DNA of 64,000 bases from Wocania_A spongiicola (GCF_023502325.1 NZ_JAMFLZ010000003.1:310001-374000), one strand, 5' to 3'. Shown: positions 27,826 through 36,363, counted from the first letter of the stretch. Notes: generated from the letters alone by a model not told the origin. Program-made: numbers and translations.

Positions 27826-28359
27826 TTAAGACATTCTTTTTAAAGTATTTTCTTTTGTTAATGCATAATGTTTTATCACACCCAAAATATGTAAGACTAA
27901 TAATATCATCATAAAATTGGCTAATAATCCATGAGCTTTAAGAGGCATAATGTTCTCTTTTGATAATATAAGATCAGAAGTTCCAGATTTTAATGCATCA
28001 ACATAACCACCAAAAATCATTGTTGTTAATCCAGCGATTGAAATCCCTATCAATAAAAAGTAAAAAGTATTATGAATCCAAACAGCAAATTTATCATTGA
28101 ATTTAGATCCTGTTTTCAAATCTTCTGGTCGTTTAGATTTAAAATATATATAGCTTCGAACTATCGTTAATAAAAAAACAATGATCCCCAATATGGCATG
28201 AAGTTTTATAAATCCCATTTTTTCTGACACAGAAAGTTCACTCATATATTTTCCTAAAGGAAATAAAGTTAAAATCAGAATTGCAGTAAACCAATGTATA
28301 GCAATGTTTCCCTTGCTATATTTTTGAGTTAAATCATTTTTTATTTCAACTTTAAACAT
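27826..28359 (-). CDS. Cytochrome b561 (CybB-like)
   Basis: 177 residues with four membrane helices and the paired haem-ligand histidines of the b561/cytochrome b family: AIHWFTA in helix 1, KLHAILG in helix 2, and AHGLLANFMM plus VLHILGVIKH in helices 3-4. It would carry electrons between quinol and periplasmic acceptors such as superoxide in E. coli. It is the first gene of a six-gene minus-strand operon and follows a MarR regulator by 144 bases. Confidence 0.88.
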   Translation of the reverse strand: MFKVEIKNDLTQKYSKGNIAIHWFTAILILTLFPLGKYMSELSVSEKMGFIKLHAILGIIVFLLTIVRSYIYFKSKRPEDLKTGSKFNDKFAVWIHNTFYFLLIGISIAGLTTMIFGGYVDALKSGTSDLILSKENIMPLKAHGLLANFMMILLVLHILGVIKHYALTKENTLKRMS

Positions 28360-28460
28360 GATACTATAAATTATTTATTATCATCTCCTAACCAAAACAC
28401 ATCTACTGAATACAATTTGAATGATGATATATCCTTTTTTACAAAAGGTATTATATTAAT

Positions 28461-28492
28461 TTGTTGTAACAATATTTGTCATAACAAACATA
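28461..28492 (-). promoter_or_regulatory. Candidate promoter and MarR operator of the b561 operon
   Basis: ATATTTGTCAT at 28472-28482 is identical to the first 11 bases inside the large marR palindrome. It forms TTTGT-CATA-ACAAA (28475-28488) and is preceded by the smaller palindrome TTGTTGTAACAA (28461-28472). On the minus strand TATGTTTG (28485-28492) fits the -7 box TAnnTTTG, with a TTG at 28509-28511 in the marR 3' end, 16 bases away. This suggests that MarR also controls the operon. Confidence 0.5.
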
Positions 28493-28503
28493 TAAATAAA
28501 AAA

Positions 28504-28938
28504 TTATTCAATTAGATTATTAATTATTTTTTTTGATATTTTATTGTATGAATCCATTTCCTTTTTACTAATACCTTTAGATATATTATTTAAAATATTT
28601 ATTGCAAGAGGCTCTACTAAATCACGTATTTCAATTCCTTTTTTTGTTATAGACAGATTCCAGCTGCGACGGTCATTAGAATCTGACTGCCTAATAACTA
28701 GCCCCTTTTTTTCAAGTTTATCAACCATCCTTGTAATATTTGCGTTGTCTTTAAAAGTTAATTTTGCTACTTCTTTTTGTGTCAAATTAGAATTTTCATT
28801 TAATCTGTTAAGAATTGCCCATTGTTCAGGTGTTACATCTATTTTATTATTCTTTATAGCTGAACTAAATTCCCTCTTTAATAATAACGCCGTCATGTTG
28901 ATTAAATACCCAGCAGAATTGTCTAAAAATGATTCCAT
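28504..28938 (-). CDS. MarR-family transcriptional regulator
   Basis: 144 residues of the winged-helix MarR fold: VTPEQWAILNRLNENSNLTQKEVAKLTFKDNANITRMVDKLEKKGLVIRQSDSNDRRSWNLSITKKG-type order, with the recognition helix DNANITRMVDKLEKKG and wing DSNDRRSW. Such proteins usually repress their own gene and a neighbouring operon and respond to phenolic or oxidising ligands. A 17-bp perfect inverted repeat lies exactly at its start codon, and a related motif precedes the b561 operon on the same strand. Confidence 0.92.
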   Translation of the reverse strand: MESFLDNSAGYLINMTALLLKREFSSAIKNNKIDVTPEQWAILNRLNENSNLTQKEVAKLTFKDNANITRMVDKLEKKGLVIRQSDSNDRRSWNLSITKKGIEIRDLVEPLAINILNNISKGISKKEMDSYNKISKKIINNLIE

Positions 28939-28980
28939 TTTATATTTGTCATGTAATTAGATAACATGACAAATATAAAA
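28938..28980. promoter_or_regulatory. Perfect 17-bp inverted repeat at the marR start (autoregulatory operator)
   Basis: TTTTATATTTGTCATGT (28938-28954) and its exact reverse complement (28964-28980) flank a 9-base centre. The minus-strand -7 box TATATTTG lies at 28970-28977 inside the right arm and the left arm touches the marR ATG, so a dimer bound here would block transcription. The length and perfection are well above chance in AT-rich DNA. Confidence 0.85.
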
Positions 28981-29070
28981 TATATATCCTTATTATAGTT
29001 AAAACCTCAGATAAATAATCATTACATAATTAAGAGTAGTTTGTACATAATTTTTAAAATAACGATATAT

Positions 29071-29745
29071 CTATTTCCAAGTAACAATCTCATCAAATTT
29101 TCGTCTAGATTTAGCATGTGGCGGTTCTGCTTTTCTATATCCGAAAGCTACCATATATGATAAGCCATATTTATCTGTATCAATCCCGAACCGTTCCTTT
29201 AATAAGGATTCTGTTTTTTCTTCATGAAAACCTTCAATAGGGCAGCTATCAATGCCTATCAATGCAGCAGAAGTCATCATGTTTGCTAATGCAATATAAG
29301 TCTGTTTTGATGCCCAATCGAATAGTTTTTTATCAGTATCTAAATTAAAATCACTTTCTTGAAATTCTCGATAAAATTTTGAATATATTTCTATAGCATC
29401 TTTTGGCAATTGTTTTACATCTTTCATTATATGCATTATATATTCAGAATCCCATTTTGTCATAGGTGTTTTCATGCTTAACCCCAATATAAAATGGCTT
29501 GCTGTATCTAACTTTAAAGGAGCTCCCCAAGCAACTGGCTTTAATAACTCTCTCAATTCTTTATCTTGAACTACCACAAAATGCCAAGGTTCAAAACCAA
29601 AAGAGCTTGGTGATAAATTTGCTGTTTTCATAATAAAATTAATGTCTTTATCTGATACCTTTTTAGTATCATCAAATTCTTTGGTAGCATGTCTGTATTG
29701 AAATGCGTTTAGAATCTCTTCTTTTGAAATGTTTGGTGTATTCAT
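29071..29745 (-). CDS. Nitroreductase-family NAD(P)H oxidoreductase
   Basis: 224 residues with the FMN-binding nitroreductase fold (NfsB/YfkO-like): FQYRHATKEFDD at the N-terminus (FMN phosphate contact), SPSSFGFEPWHFVVVQD, the central ASKQTYIALANMMTSAALIGIDSCPIEGF, and GLSYMVAFGYR near the end. It would reduce quinones or nitro compounds in the cytoplasm. It diverges from an HxlR regulator with 237 bases between, and both promoters carry the same 17-base operator, a usual arrangement for quinone or electrophile stress. Confidence 0.9.
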   Translation of the reverse strand: MNTPNISKEEILNAFQYRHATKEFDDTKKVSDKDINFIMKTANLSPSSFGFEPWHFVVVQDKELRELLKPVAWGAPLKLDTASHFILGLSMKTPMTKWDSEYIMHIMKDVKQLPKDAIEIYSKFYREFQESDFNLDTDKKLFDWASKQTYIALANMMTSAALIGIDSCPIEGFHEEKTESLLKERFGIDTDKYGLSYMVAFGYRKAEPPHAKSRRKFDEIVTWK

Positions 29746-29783
29746 TTTACTTTAATATTAGTTTTTATTCATTATACAATTAT

Positions 29784-29800
29784 ACTATCAAAAGTATAGT
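29784..29800. promoter_or_regulatory. Candidate HxlR operator 1 (nitroreductase promoter)
   Basis: ACTATCAAAAGTATAGT is an inverted repeat ACTAT-N7-ATAGT and differs at one base from the operator at 29919-29935. It lies between the minus-strand -7 box (29803-29810) and the nitroreductase start, where a bound repressor would block transcription. Confidence 0.75.
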
Positions 29801-29802
29801 GA

Positions 29803-29833
29803 CAAAAGTATATATAGTTTATGTTTCTCACAA
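29803..29833 (-). promoter_or_regulatory. Nitroreductase promoter (Bacteroidota type)
   Basis: Read on the minus strand: TTG at 29833-29831, a 20-base spacer, then TACTTTTG at 29810-29803, which fits TTG-N(17-23)-TAnnTTTG. The start codon is about 58 bases downstream. Confidence 0.6.
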
Positions 29834-29918
29834 TAACGGTCAAAAATGATAGTCTACATTATTTTATAATATATTTTTCATATAATTGATTATCAATCAT
29901 ATATAATAAAAAAAATAA

Positions 29919-29935
29919 ACTATAAAAAGTATAGT
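29919..29935. promoter_or_regulatory. Candidate HxlR operator 2 (autoregulatory)
   Basis: ACTATAAAAAGTATAGT has the same ACTAT-N7-ATAGT symmetry as operator 1, with 16 of 17 bases identical. It directly overlaps the first base of the -33 TTG of the hxlR promoter, so binding there should repress or activate hxlR itself. Confidence 0.75.
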
Positions 29936-29965
29936 TGTATAATTAATTATAGTGTTGTAGCTTTG
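29935..29965 (+). promoter_or_regulatory. hxlR promoter (Bacteroidota type)
   Basis: TTG at 29935-29937, a 20-base spacer and TAGCTTTG at 29958-29965 match the Bacteroidota consensus; the start codon follows 17 bases later. Confidence 0.72.
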
Positions 29966-29982
29966 CAATACAAAAAAACAAA

Positions 29983-30351
29983 ATGGAAATAGAGCTTAAA
30001 AAACGGCTTATAAAATATAACGACAAACTGTTTTCATGCACCACAAGTATTGCTATGGAACTTATAGGTGGTAAATGGAAAAGTGTTATTTTAATTTATC
30101 TGATTGATGGTAAAAAGCGCTATAATGAGCTTTACAAATTAATATCAACAATTACGGAAAGAACCTTAAGTCTACAATTAAAACAATTAGAAAAAGATGG
30201 GTTGATAAAAAGAAAGGTTTATACCAAAAAACCGCCTTTAAAAGTAGATTATGCTTTAACACCTTTTGGAGAAAGTTTAGTACCCGTTTTAACTGCCATT
30301 GCCCAATGGGGGAAAACTGTAGCTGATGAAAAGGGAGAAATTATAGAGTAA
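29983..30351 (+). CDS. HxlR-family transcriptional regulator
   Basis: 122 residues, the usual size for this family. It has the HxlR winged-helix pattern: CTTSIAMELIGGKWKSVILIYLIDGKKRYNELYKLIS with the family's GGKW motif near 28-31, then ITERTLSLQLKQLEKDGLIKRKVY for the recognition helix and wing, and YALTPFGESLVPVLTAIAQWG at the end. A cysteine before the HTH (Cys18) is the position used by redox- or quinone-sensing relatives such as YodB and HypR. It is divergent from the nitroreductase it probably controls. Confidence 0.92.
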   Translation: MEIELKKRLIKYNDKLFSCTTSIAMELIGGKWKSVILIYLIDGKKRYNELYKLISTITERTLSLQLKQLEKDGLIKRKVYTKKPPLKVDYALTPFGESLVPVLTAIAQWGKTVADEKGEIIE

Positions 30352-30362
30352 GGAAAAGATAT

Positions 30363-30980
30363 CTATTTATATATCTCTAATTCTTTACCTAAAATAATAT
30401 CTCTTTTTGCTACAAACAAACCTTCTTTTTTATCAAGTTTAAGAATTCTGTTAGGATTTGTTTCTTCTATCTTTGTACGACAAGATTTGGTTAATAAAGG
30501 ATCGTTATCAAAAACAAAAGATTCAATTTTGTATTCAGGTTTGCTAGGTTCTTTAATAATTGGGTGAATTTGAGTCAACTCATTACCAAATATGTATTTT
30601 CCTGGAACGAAAGTATAGAACGTATAACGTCCATCAGCATCGGTTCTCACCCATCCCCTATGTTTTACATAGCGTTTTTTGTTATGCCTTTTCAATTCAA
30701 AATTACCATCCTCATCTGCCTGATTTATAAATAGAAGTACATTTTTTGCAGGAGTTACACCATCATTTTCATAAATGGTTCCAGTAATTTTAAGTTTATT
30801 AGATCTAGATGCAAAATCTGGAATTGTATCAACACTATTTAATTGTTTTTCCGAGTAATCGTAAATAGGGCTACGTTTCTTATAATTTGTAGGAATTTTA
30901 TCTGAAGCTTCTTGAGCATTGATAGTTTGAAAAGTTGATATAAAACAAACTAAGCAAAAAAGAGTAATTAGATTTTTCAT
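30363..30980 (-). CDS. Secreted intradiol ring-cleavage dioxygenase-like protein
   Basis: 205 residues with a signal peptide (ending in INAQ at 23). The core LKITGTIYENDGVTPAKNVLLFINQADEDG, GWVRTDADGRYTFYTFVPGKY and TQIHPIIKEP follow the intradiol dioxygenase beta-sandwich (PF00775), in which Tyr and His residues hold Fe(III). The usual HxH pair appears as QIH here, so one ligand may be lost or replaced and activity is uncertain. Bacteroidota encode many exported members without a known substrate. Convergent with hxlR (11 bases apart). Confidence 0.72.
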   Translation of the reverse strand: MKNLITLFCLVCFISTFQTINAQEASDKIPTNYKKRSPIYDYSEKQLNSVDTIPDFASRSNKLKITGTIYENDGVTPAKNVLLFINQADEDGNFELKRHNKKRYVKHRGWVRTDADGRYTFYTFVPGKYIFGNELTQIHPIIKEPSKPEYKIESFVFDNDPLLTKSCRTKIEETNPNRILKLDKKEGLFVAKRDIILGKELEIYK

Positions 30981-31260
30981 GGGGCTGAAATTTATAATTT
31001 GCTTAAAATTAAACCATTAGCTTTATAAAAAACTAAAAACCTTATTAACTCCAAAATTTAACGATGAAATGATTTAGTTGGTAAAAAACATCGATGAAAG
31101 AACATTGTTTTTTAAATCATAGAAAATAAGTAAAATAAAAAATCTAACAATACATTAACATATTTTACGTTATTTTAATTTAAATTCGTAAGTCGAAAAA
31201 TTAACCCTAACATTGTTCATGATGCAATCTACTGTTTTGCATTATTGAAATTTTATAAGT

Positions 31261-32172
31261 ATGAAATTATTAACAACCCTAGCCCTGTTAATACTAACCT
31301 TTTCTAGCTTTGGTCAAAATAAACCAAATTCACCAAACTTATTAGATCTATCAAATTTTCCACATAGTAAAACAGTTGATAGTATTGAAGATTCAATAAA
31401 CGTCAAGCCAATAATTGATATTAAAAAAGAATATTGGAATACTAATGTTTATAATCCGTATAAGAAAGTAAAAATTAATTTTCCGATAGAAATTAAATTT
31501 ACAGATAGTAATTACACCTCACCAATTGCTTTTAAAAAAGTAATTACATCTCGGTATGGTTGGAGAAGAGGAAGAGCACATAGGGGAATTGATATTGATC
31601 TTGTAACAGGTGATAGTGTTGTAGCTATGTTTGATGGTATAGTTCGTTTTGCGAAATACAATTCAGGGCATGGAAGAACAGTAATAGTAAGACATTATAA
31701 TGGGTTAGAAACTGTATATGCTCATTTATCTAAATATTCGGTTAAGGCAAATGATACTGTAACAGAGGGACAACTCCTTGGTAAAGGCGGTGTGTCTGGA
31801 AATGCAAGAGGAAGTCATTTGCATCTAGTTATAAACTATAAAGGAGTCTCCATTAATCCAGAGTATTTATTTGATTTTGGTAAAAACAACTTGGTGCGTT
31901 CTAAAAATATATGGGTAACTAATAACTGGGTACAACCTGGATTACACAGCTCAAAAAGGCAAACAAAAATAACTGTTTTAAGTACAAAAGAAGAAGCCAT
32001 TGCTAGCTTAGAAAAGCGCAAACAGATATATATAGTAAGGCGTGGTGATACACTTTCTGAAATTTCATCAAAAAACAATTTATCTATAGCTTCAATTTGT
32101 AAAAGCAATTATATAAAAAGAACAACTCCAATAAGAGTTGGTCAAAAGCTAATTTTAGAATATACTTTTTAG
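31261..32172 (+). CDS. M23 peptidase with C-terminal LysM domain
   Basis: 303 residues. A signal peptide (1-18, ending SFGQ) precedes a LytM/M23 domain at ~95-205: SRYGWRRGRAHRGIDIDLVTGD carries the first zinc His and Asp, YNGLETVYAHLSKYSV the middle His, and SGNARGSHLHLVINYKG the HxH pair. A LysM domain at ~256-303 (YIVRRGDTLSEISSKNNLSI) binds glycan. With all zinc ligands present it should be an active endopeptidase that cuts peptidoglycan cross-bridges in the periplasm. The 280 bases upstream contain no gene; the gene ends 36 bases from a convergent glycosyltransferase gene. Confidence 0.9.
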   Translation: MKLLTTLALLILTFSSFGQNKPNSPNLLDLSNFPHSKTVDSIEDSINVKPIIDIKKEYWNTNVYNPYKKVKINFPIEIKFTDSNYTSPIAFKKVITSRYGWRRGRAHRGIDIDLVTGDSVVAMFDGIVRFAKYNSGHGRTVIVRHYNGLETVYAHLSKYSVKANDTVTEGQLLGKGGVSGNARGSHLHLVINYKGVSINPEYLFDFGKNNLVRSKNIWVTNNWVQPGLHSSKRQTKITVLSTKEEAIASLEKRKQIYIVRRGDTLSEISSKNNLSIASICKSNYIKRTTPIRVGQKLILEYTF

Positions 32173-32208
32173 AAAAATAACACCGTTTACTTTACAAAAC
32201 TTATCTTA

Positions 32209-33258
32209 CTAGTTAAGAATATTTTGTATGGACACAAACCAATCATCAATATTGCTTTCGTTAGTATTTAAAGCTATACTTTTATTTCCGTAAGGTGCAT
32301 AAATATTTTCATTAGTAACAGAAAAGAAACCAATTGTTGGTGTTAGTGAAGCGCTGGCAAGGTGCATAACACCATTGTCGGCAGCAATAAATACTGACGC
32401 ATTTCTTATAATTGCTCCCATTTCGCGAATATCTTTACTATAAAAATGTGTTGCTTTAAAGTTTATTTTTGAAATGTTTTCAATAGGTAACATTTCAATG
32501 ATATTAAACTTATTCTCATATTCATTTTTTAATCTCAAATAAAACGTATTCCACCATTCTTCAGAATAACATTTGTTTCCAGTTGCATTAGTATAAATGC
32601 AAATGGTTTTTTTATCATTTTTAACAATATCCTTTAATATTTTTTTTCCTTGTAAAACTTCAGAATCATTCAGCTTAATATTTAAAACCGGAACATCAGT
32701 ATCATTCTCTTTATAACCTATTTTAGTTAAATAATAGCGTAGATTATAAACAGGGTATTTAGCAATATGTTCATAATCTCCATATTTTAGTTGAATGGAT
32801 TCATTAACATCTCCAAAAACTTTGTAGTTAGCATTTGAGATTTGTGTAAGTAATCGTCCAGATGATGAGTTTTTATCACCATTTATAACCAAATCATAAT
32901 GCTTTCTTTTTATCGAGATCCAACATTTAACGTACTTAAATAAGTGATTGAATGGTTTTTTAGGCAGCTGAAAAATATTATCTATTTCTTTAAAATTTTC
33001 AAAAACTGGATATGCTACACCTCCTTTTACAAATAAATCGACTTTACAATTTGGGAATGTATCAATAACTTCTTGAACTATTGGTGTTAATAGTAGCTGA
33101 TTACCTAATCTGTGATTAGGCCTTATTATCAATACTTTATTTATTTCAATTTTTGTATTCGCATCAAATTCTGGTTCAGTTTGAGAACTACCAATATTTT
33201 TGGTAATAAAATGCATAATCTTTCTTCTGTATACATTTATACTATTTGGTACTTTCAT
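32209..33258 (-). CDS. Glycosyltransferase family 9 (heptosyltransferase-like)
   Basis: 349 residues with the GT9 pattern: an N-terminal Rossmann domain opening KVLIIRPNHRLGNQLLLTPIVQEVIDTFPNCKVDLFV and a C-terminal domain with KTICIYTNATGNKCYSEEWWN and SVFIAADNGVMHLASASLTPTIGFFSVT, where the D-N-G-x-x-H loop is the sugar-nucleotide site. It probably adds a heptose-like sugar to lipopolysaccharide core. Convergent with the M23 gene and divergent from the sigma-factor cluster. Confidence 0.87.
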   Translation of the reverse strand: MKVPNSINVYRRKIMHFITKNIGSSQTEPEFDANTKIEINKVLIIRPNHRLGNQLLLTPIVQEVIDTFPNCKVDLFVKGGVAYPVFENFKEIDNIFQLPKKPFNHLFKYVKCWISIKRKHYDLVINGDKNSSSGRLLTQISNANYKVFGDVNESIQLKYGDYEHIAKYPVYNLRYYLTKIGYKENDTDVPVLNIKLNDSEVLQGKKILKDIVKNDKKTICIYTNATGNKCYSEEWWNTFYLRLKNEYENKFNIIEMLPIENISKINFKATHFYSKDIREMGAIIRNASVFIAADNGVMHLASASLTPTIGFFSVTNENIYAPYGNKSIALNTNESNIDDWFVSIQNILN

Positions 33259-33451
33259 AAATTTGATTCTAGAGGAAGTCTATTTTAATAGTTGTCAAAA
33301 CTACAAATAACCATAGAGTTGTCAAAACTTTATAAAAAACATGTAAATATATTTTAATTATAAATGCAACCTTTTAATTTTTGTATTGTCTATAATAATA
33401 GCTTAAAAAATAGAGGTATTTTTAGAACGAATTTGAGCCACTAAAACCCAA

Positions 33452-33994
33452 TTGGAAACCAACATATTATATACTCACAAAGAACTTGTAGAGCAAAGCA
33501 AGTTAGGAGATAGAAATTCGCAGTATAAGCTTTATGAGCTATATGTTGATGCTATGTACAATGTAAGTCTGAGAATGGTTCGAATAAAAGAAGATGCCGA
33601 AGATATTGTACAAGATAGTTTTGTTGAAGCCTTTAATAAGCTAGATTCTTTTAAATACGAAAGCACATTTGGGTCTTGGTTAAAAAGAATCATAATAAAC
33701 AAAAGCATTAATCACTTAAAAAAACGAAAAATACTAGCAACTCCTATTGAAGATCAAATGTATCGTATAAAAGCAGAAGAAAATGAAGAAGAAGCGCCTC
33801 AAATGGAAATAAAAAAAGTTATTAAAGGTATACGTTTATTGCCAGCAGGTTACCAACAAATTATTAATCTTTATTTAATTGAAGGTTATGATCATATAGA
33901 AATTGGCGAGATTTTAAATATTTCATCATCAACTTCTAAATCACAATATCACAGAGCTAAGAAAAAATTAATTGAAATTGTAAAGACATTGTAA
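33452..33994 (+). CDS. ECF-type RNA polymerase sigma factor
   Basis: 180 residues. Region 2 is at ~15-85 (YKLYELYVDAMYNVSLRMVRIKEDAEDIVQDSFVEAFNKLDSFKYESTFGSWLKRIIINKSINHL) and region 4 at ~125-178 (LPAGYQQIINLYLIEGYDHIEIGEILNISSSTSKSQYHRAKKKLIEIV). The start is unusual: the codon at 33452 is TTG. No ATG lies between the upstream in-frame stop and the conserved N-terminus, so TTG is the likely start and may lower expression. The downstream anti-sigma gene overlaps the stop by one base. Confidence 0.93.
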   Translation: METNILYTHKELVEQSKLGDRNSQYKLYELYVDAMYNVSLRMVRIKEDAEDIVQDSFVEAFNKLDSFKYESTFGSWLKRIIINKSINHLKKRKILATPIEDQMYRIKAEENEEEAPQMEIKKVIKGIRLLPAGYQQIINLYLIEGYDHIEIGEILNISSSTSKSQYHRAKKKLIEIVKTL

Positions 33995-34536
33995 TGGATA
34001 ATTTCGAAAAAAACATAAGAGATAACAAAGCCCTTTTTGATGTACACAAAGCTGATAAAAGTAAACTTTGGGCAAATATTGAACCTAGATTAGAATCGCC
34101 AAAACAAAAGGTAAAAACTATAAGATTATGGAATACTCCCGTATTTAAAGTAGCCGCTACTATTATTATTGCTTTGGGGGTGTTCACACTAATCAATACA
34201 AGGCTCAATAATAATAGTGAGCAAAACAACTTTGCATCTCAAGAATTAAGCGATATAGATATGCATTATAAAGCATTAGTGGCGTACCAAGTAAAGCTTG
34301 TTAAAAACAATACTCAATTATCATTTGAAGAGAAAGAAGCATTTTTACTTTTTATGGATGAATTAGATGATGAGTACGAAGTATTAAAAGAAGAATTGCA
34401 AAAAGACTTAGACTCCGAGCGTGTATTGGAAGCTATTGTAATTAATTATAAGAAACGAATTGAATTAATAGAGAATTTATTAAATCAAATTAATAGTTCT
34501 AAAAAAATGGAAAGTGATGATGTATACATGTTATAA
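33994..34536 (+). CDS. Membrane anti-sigma factor
   Basis: 180 residues with a cytoplasmic N-terminus (~1-48; LFDVHKADKSKLWANIEPRLE), one membrane helix (~49-66; FKVAATIIIALGVFTLINT) and a helical periplasmic tail (LSFEEKEAFLLFMDELDDEYEVLKEELQKDL). The layout and one-base overlap with the sigma gene identify it as the cognate regulator. There is no zinc-binding HxxxCxxC motif, so it is not of the ZAS type. The downstream gene begins within its last ~20 bases. Confidence 0.82.
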   Translation: MDNFEKNIRDNKALFDVHKADKSKLWANIEPRLESPKQKVKTIRLWNTPVFKVAATIIIALGVFTLINTRLNNNSEQNNFASQELSDIDMHYKALVAYQVKLVKNNTQLSFEEKEAFLLFMDELDDEYEVLKEELQKDLDSERVLEAIVINYKKRIELIENLLNQINSSKKMESDDVYML

Positions 34537-35602
34537 AAAAATAGTGTTACTTGTTTTCTTAATGGTTGGTTTTTCTATGTATTCGCAGGAAACCCTAACT
34601 AAAAAGATTGAAAAAACATTCGAAATGACTAATGCTGGAGAGCTACATTTAAATAATAAATATGGCAACATAATAGTTAATGGCTGGGAACAAAACAGTA
34701 TGAAATTAACTATAAATATAAAGGTAACTAACAAGAAAAAAGATAAAGCAAAAGATATTTTAGATAGAATAGATACAGATATTAAAGAGGCAGGAAACTT
34801 TATAAGCATAGCTTCTGAAATTTCAGATAAAAACAAAAGTCTCTTTTCTAGATATTTTAACAAAGTGAACCCTTTTGATTTGGATAAAAGTAATGTTGAA
34901 ATAAATTATACTATTTATATGCCTATTAATGCAGAGATAGAGCTTACTAATAAATTTGGAGACGTAATTTTAGAAAATTGGACAGGGAAATTAAAAGCAA
35001 ATTTACAACATGGTGACCTTTGGATTAATGAAGCAATCACTAATGCTAACATTGATATTAAGTTTGGTAAACTTAGAGCTAAGTCTATTACCTATGGTTC
35101 AATTAGTTTAAAAAATGGAAATGCTAGCATTGAAGAATCAAAAGATTTATTACTGAAAACTAGCGGAAGCACTATAGAAATTGGCAACGTAGCAGATTTA
35201 GAATTAGTTTCCAGTAAAGATGAGATTTTAATTGAGCAAGTTGGTGTAATACATGGGGAGCTTATGTTTTCTAACGCACAAATTAGTAAAGTAAATAGTA
35301 ATATTGATTTAATTATGAGGGTTGCCGAACTTAGAGTATCTAAAGTCAATCAACCCGATGCAGTGGTAACAATTAATCAGGAATCTTCAGATATAAACTT
35401 AAACATATCCGATTTAGAGTTTAAACTTGATGCCACATTAGAACAAGGTTTATTACGCTTGCCAAAAACATTTTCTAACATTAATACAACAATGATAGAT
35501 AAAGGTAAAAGAATACGAAAAGTTAATGCTACCTATGGCAAAATGAATCTTGGAGTATTTACATTTACAGGAAAAAAAGGTATAATAACTTTAAAAGAAT
35601 AA
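34517..35602 (+). CDS. Exported DUF4097-like beta-helix/adhesin protein
   Basis: 361 residues from the ATG at 34517; GTG at 34514 or ATG at 34520 are equally possible starts, all within the end of the anti-sigma gene. A signal peptide (to about residue 24, YSQ) is followed by repetitive short beta strands such as GELHLNNKYGNIIVNGWEQN, AEIELTNKFGDVILENWTG and NGNASIEESKDLLL, the pattern of DUF4097-type beta-helical proteins. It belongs to the sigma/anti-sigma envelope-response cluster and may be either a target or a sensor. Confidence 0.7.
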   Translation: MMYTCYKKIVLLVFLMVGFSMYSQETLTKKIEKTFEMTNAGELHLNNKYGNIIVNGWEQNSMKLTINIKVTNKKKDKAKDILDRIDTDIKEAGNFISIASEISDKNKSLFSRYFNKVNPFDLDKSNVEINYTIYMPINAEIELTNKFGDVILENWTGKLKANLQHGDLWINEAITNANIDIKFGKLRAKSITYGSISLKNGNASIEESKDLLLKTSGSTIEIGNVADLELVSSKDEILIEQVGVIHGELMFSNAQISKVNSNIDLIMRVAELRVSKVNQPDAVVTINQESSDINLNISDLEFKLDATLEQGLLRLPKTFSNINTTMIDKGKRIRKVNATYGKMNLGVFTFTGKKGIITLKE

Positions 35603-35686
35603 TAGATTTAAAAAAAATCAATAGAATATGCAACCTATATAATTTTTGGTTGTCTATGATATAGTAACTTCATCAAACAAAAAACT

Positions 35687-36346
35687 ATGAATCAAATCAA
35701 ACTTGCTTTTATTGCTCTCTTTTTATGTGCTGTATACAATTTAAATGCACAAGAATCTGATGATGATTATATTGAGTTTAACGATAGAAAAAACACTGTA
35801 CATGGTGTTTATATGGGTTTAGCATTTCATTATGGAAAAATTAATAAAGTAGATACCTATTCAACAAGTTTTAAAGTAGCCTATGTAGCAAATCAACAAT
35901 TTGAAGTTGGGTTTGTAGGCGTAGGATTTTATTCTGATGTAAACCTACCAGGACCTTTTGTTAATAATAGAGACTTAGTTGGTGCCTATGGTGGTTTACA
36001 TTTAGAGCCCATTTTATTTAGCAAATCCAAAGTAAATCTGTCATTTCCTTTACTAATTGGTGGTGGTGGAATTGATTTACTAGAAGAAAACCTGATTAAT
36101 AACGACGATTTTGATCACTTAGATGATGAAAGGTGGAAGGCCATTTTTGTAGTAGAGCCAGGCATAAATGCATTATATAACATTTCGAGGTATTTACAGC
36201 TAGAAGCTGGTATTAAATATCGTTTTTCTAGTAAAGTTGATTTTCAGCCAGACTATTCCTTATCAAGAATCGACGGGTTTTCTGCTGGTATAGGTATAAA
36301 AGTAGGAGTATTTAATATGGGGAGAAACCGATATAAAAAAAACTAA
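35687..36346 (+). CDS. Outer-membrane beta-barrel protein
   Basis: 219 residues with a signal peptide (1-22, ending LNAQ) and alternating aromatic strands (GVYMGLAFHYGKIN, FKVAYVANQQFEVGFVGVGFYSD, YGGLHLEPILF, LQLEAGIKYRF, GFSAGIGIKVGVF). The size fits an eight-stranded barrel. There is no recognised ligand. It lies 84 bases after the DUF4097-like gene in the envelope cluster. Confidence 0.72.
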   Translation: MNQIKLAFIALFLCAVYNLNAQESDDDYIEFNDRKNTVHGVYMGLAFHYGKINKVDTYSTSFKVAYVANQQFEVGFVGVGFYSDVNLPGPFVNNRDLVGAYGGLHLEPILFSKSKVNLSFPLLIGGGGIDLLEENLINNDDFDHLDDERWKAIFVVEPGINALYNISRYLQLEAGIKYRFSSKVDFQPDYSLSRIDGFSAGIGIKVGVFNMGRNRYKKN

Positions 36347-36363
36347 CATAAATTTTTAAACGT

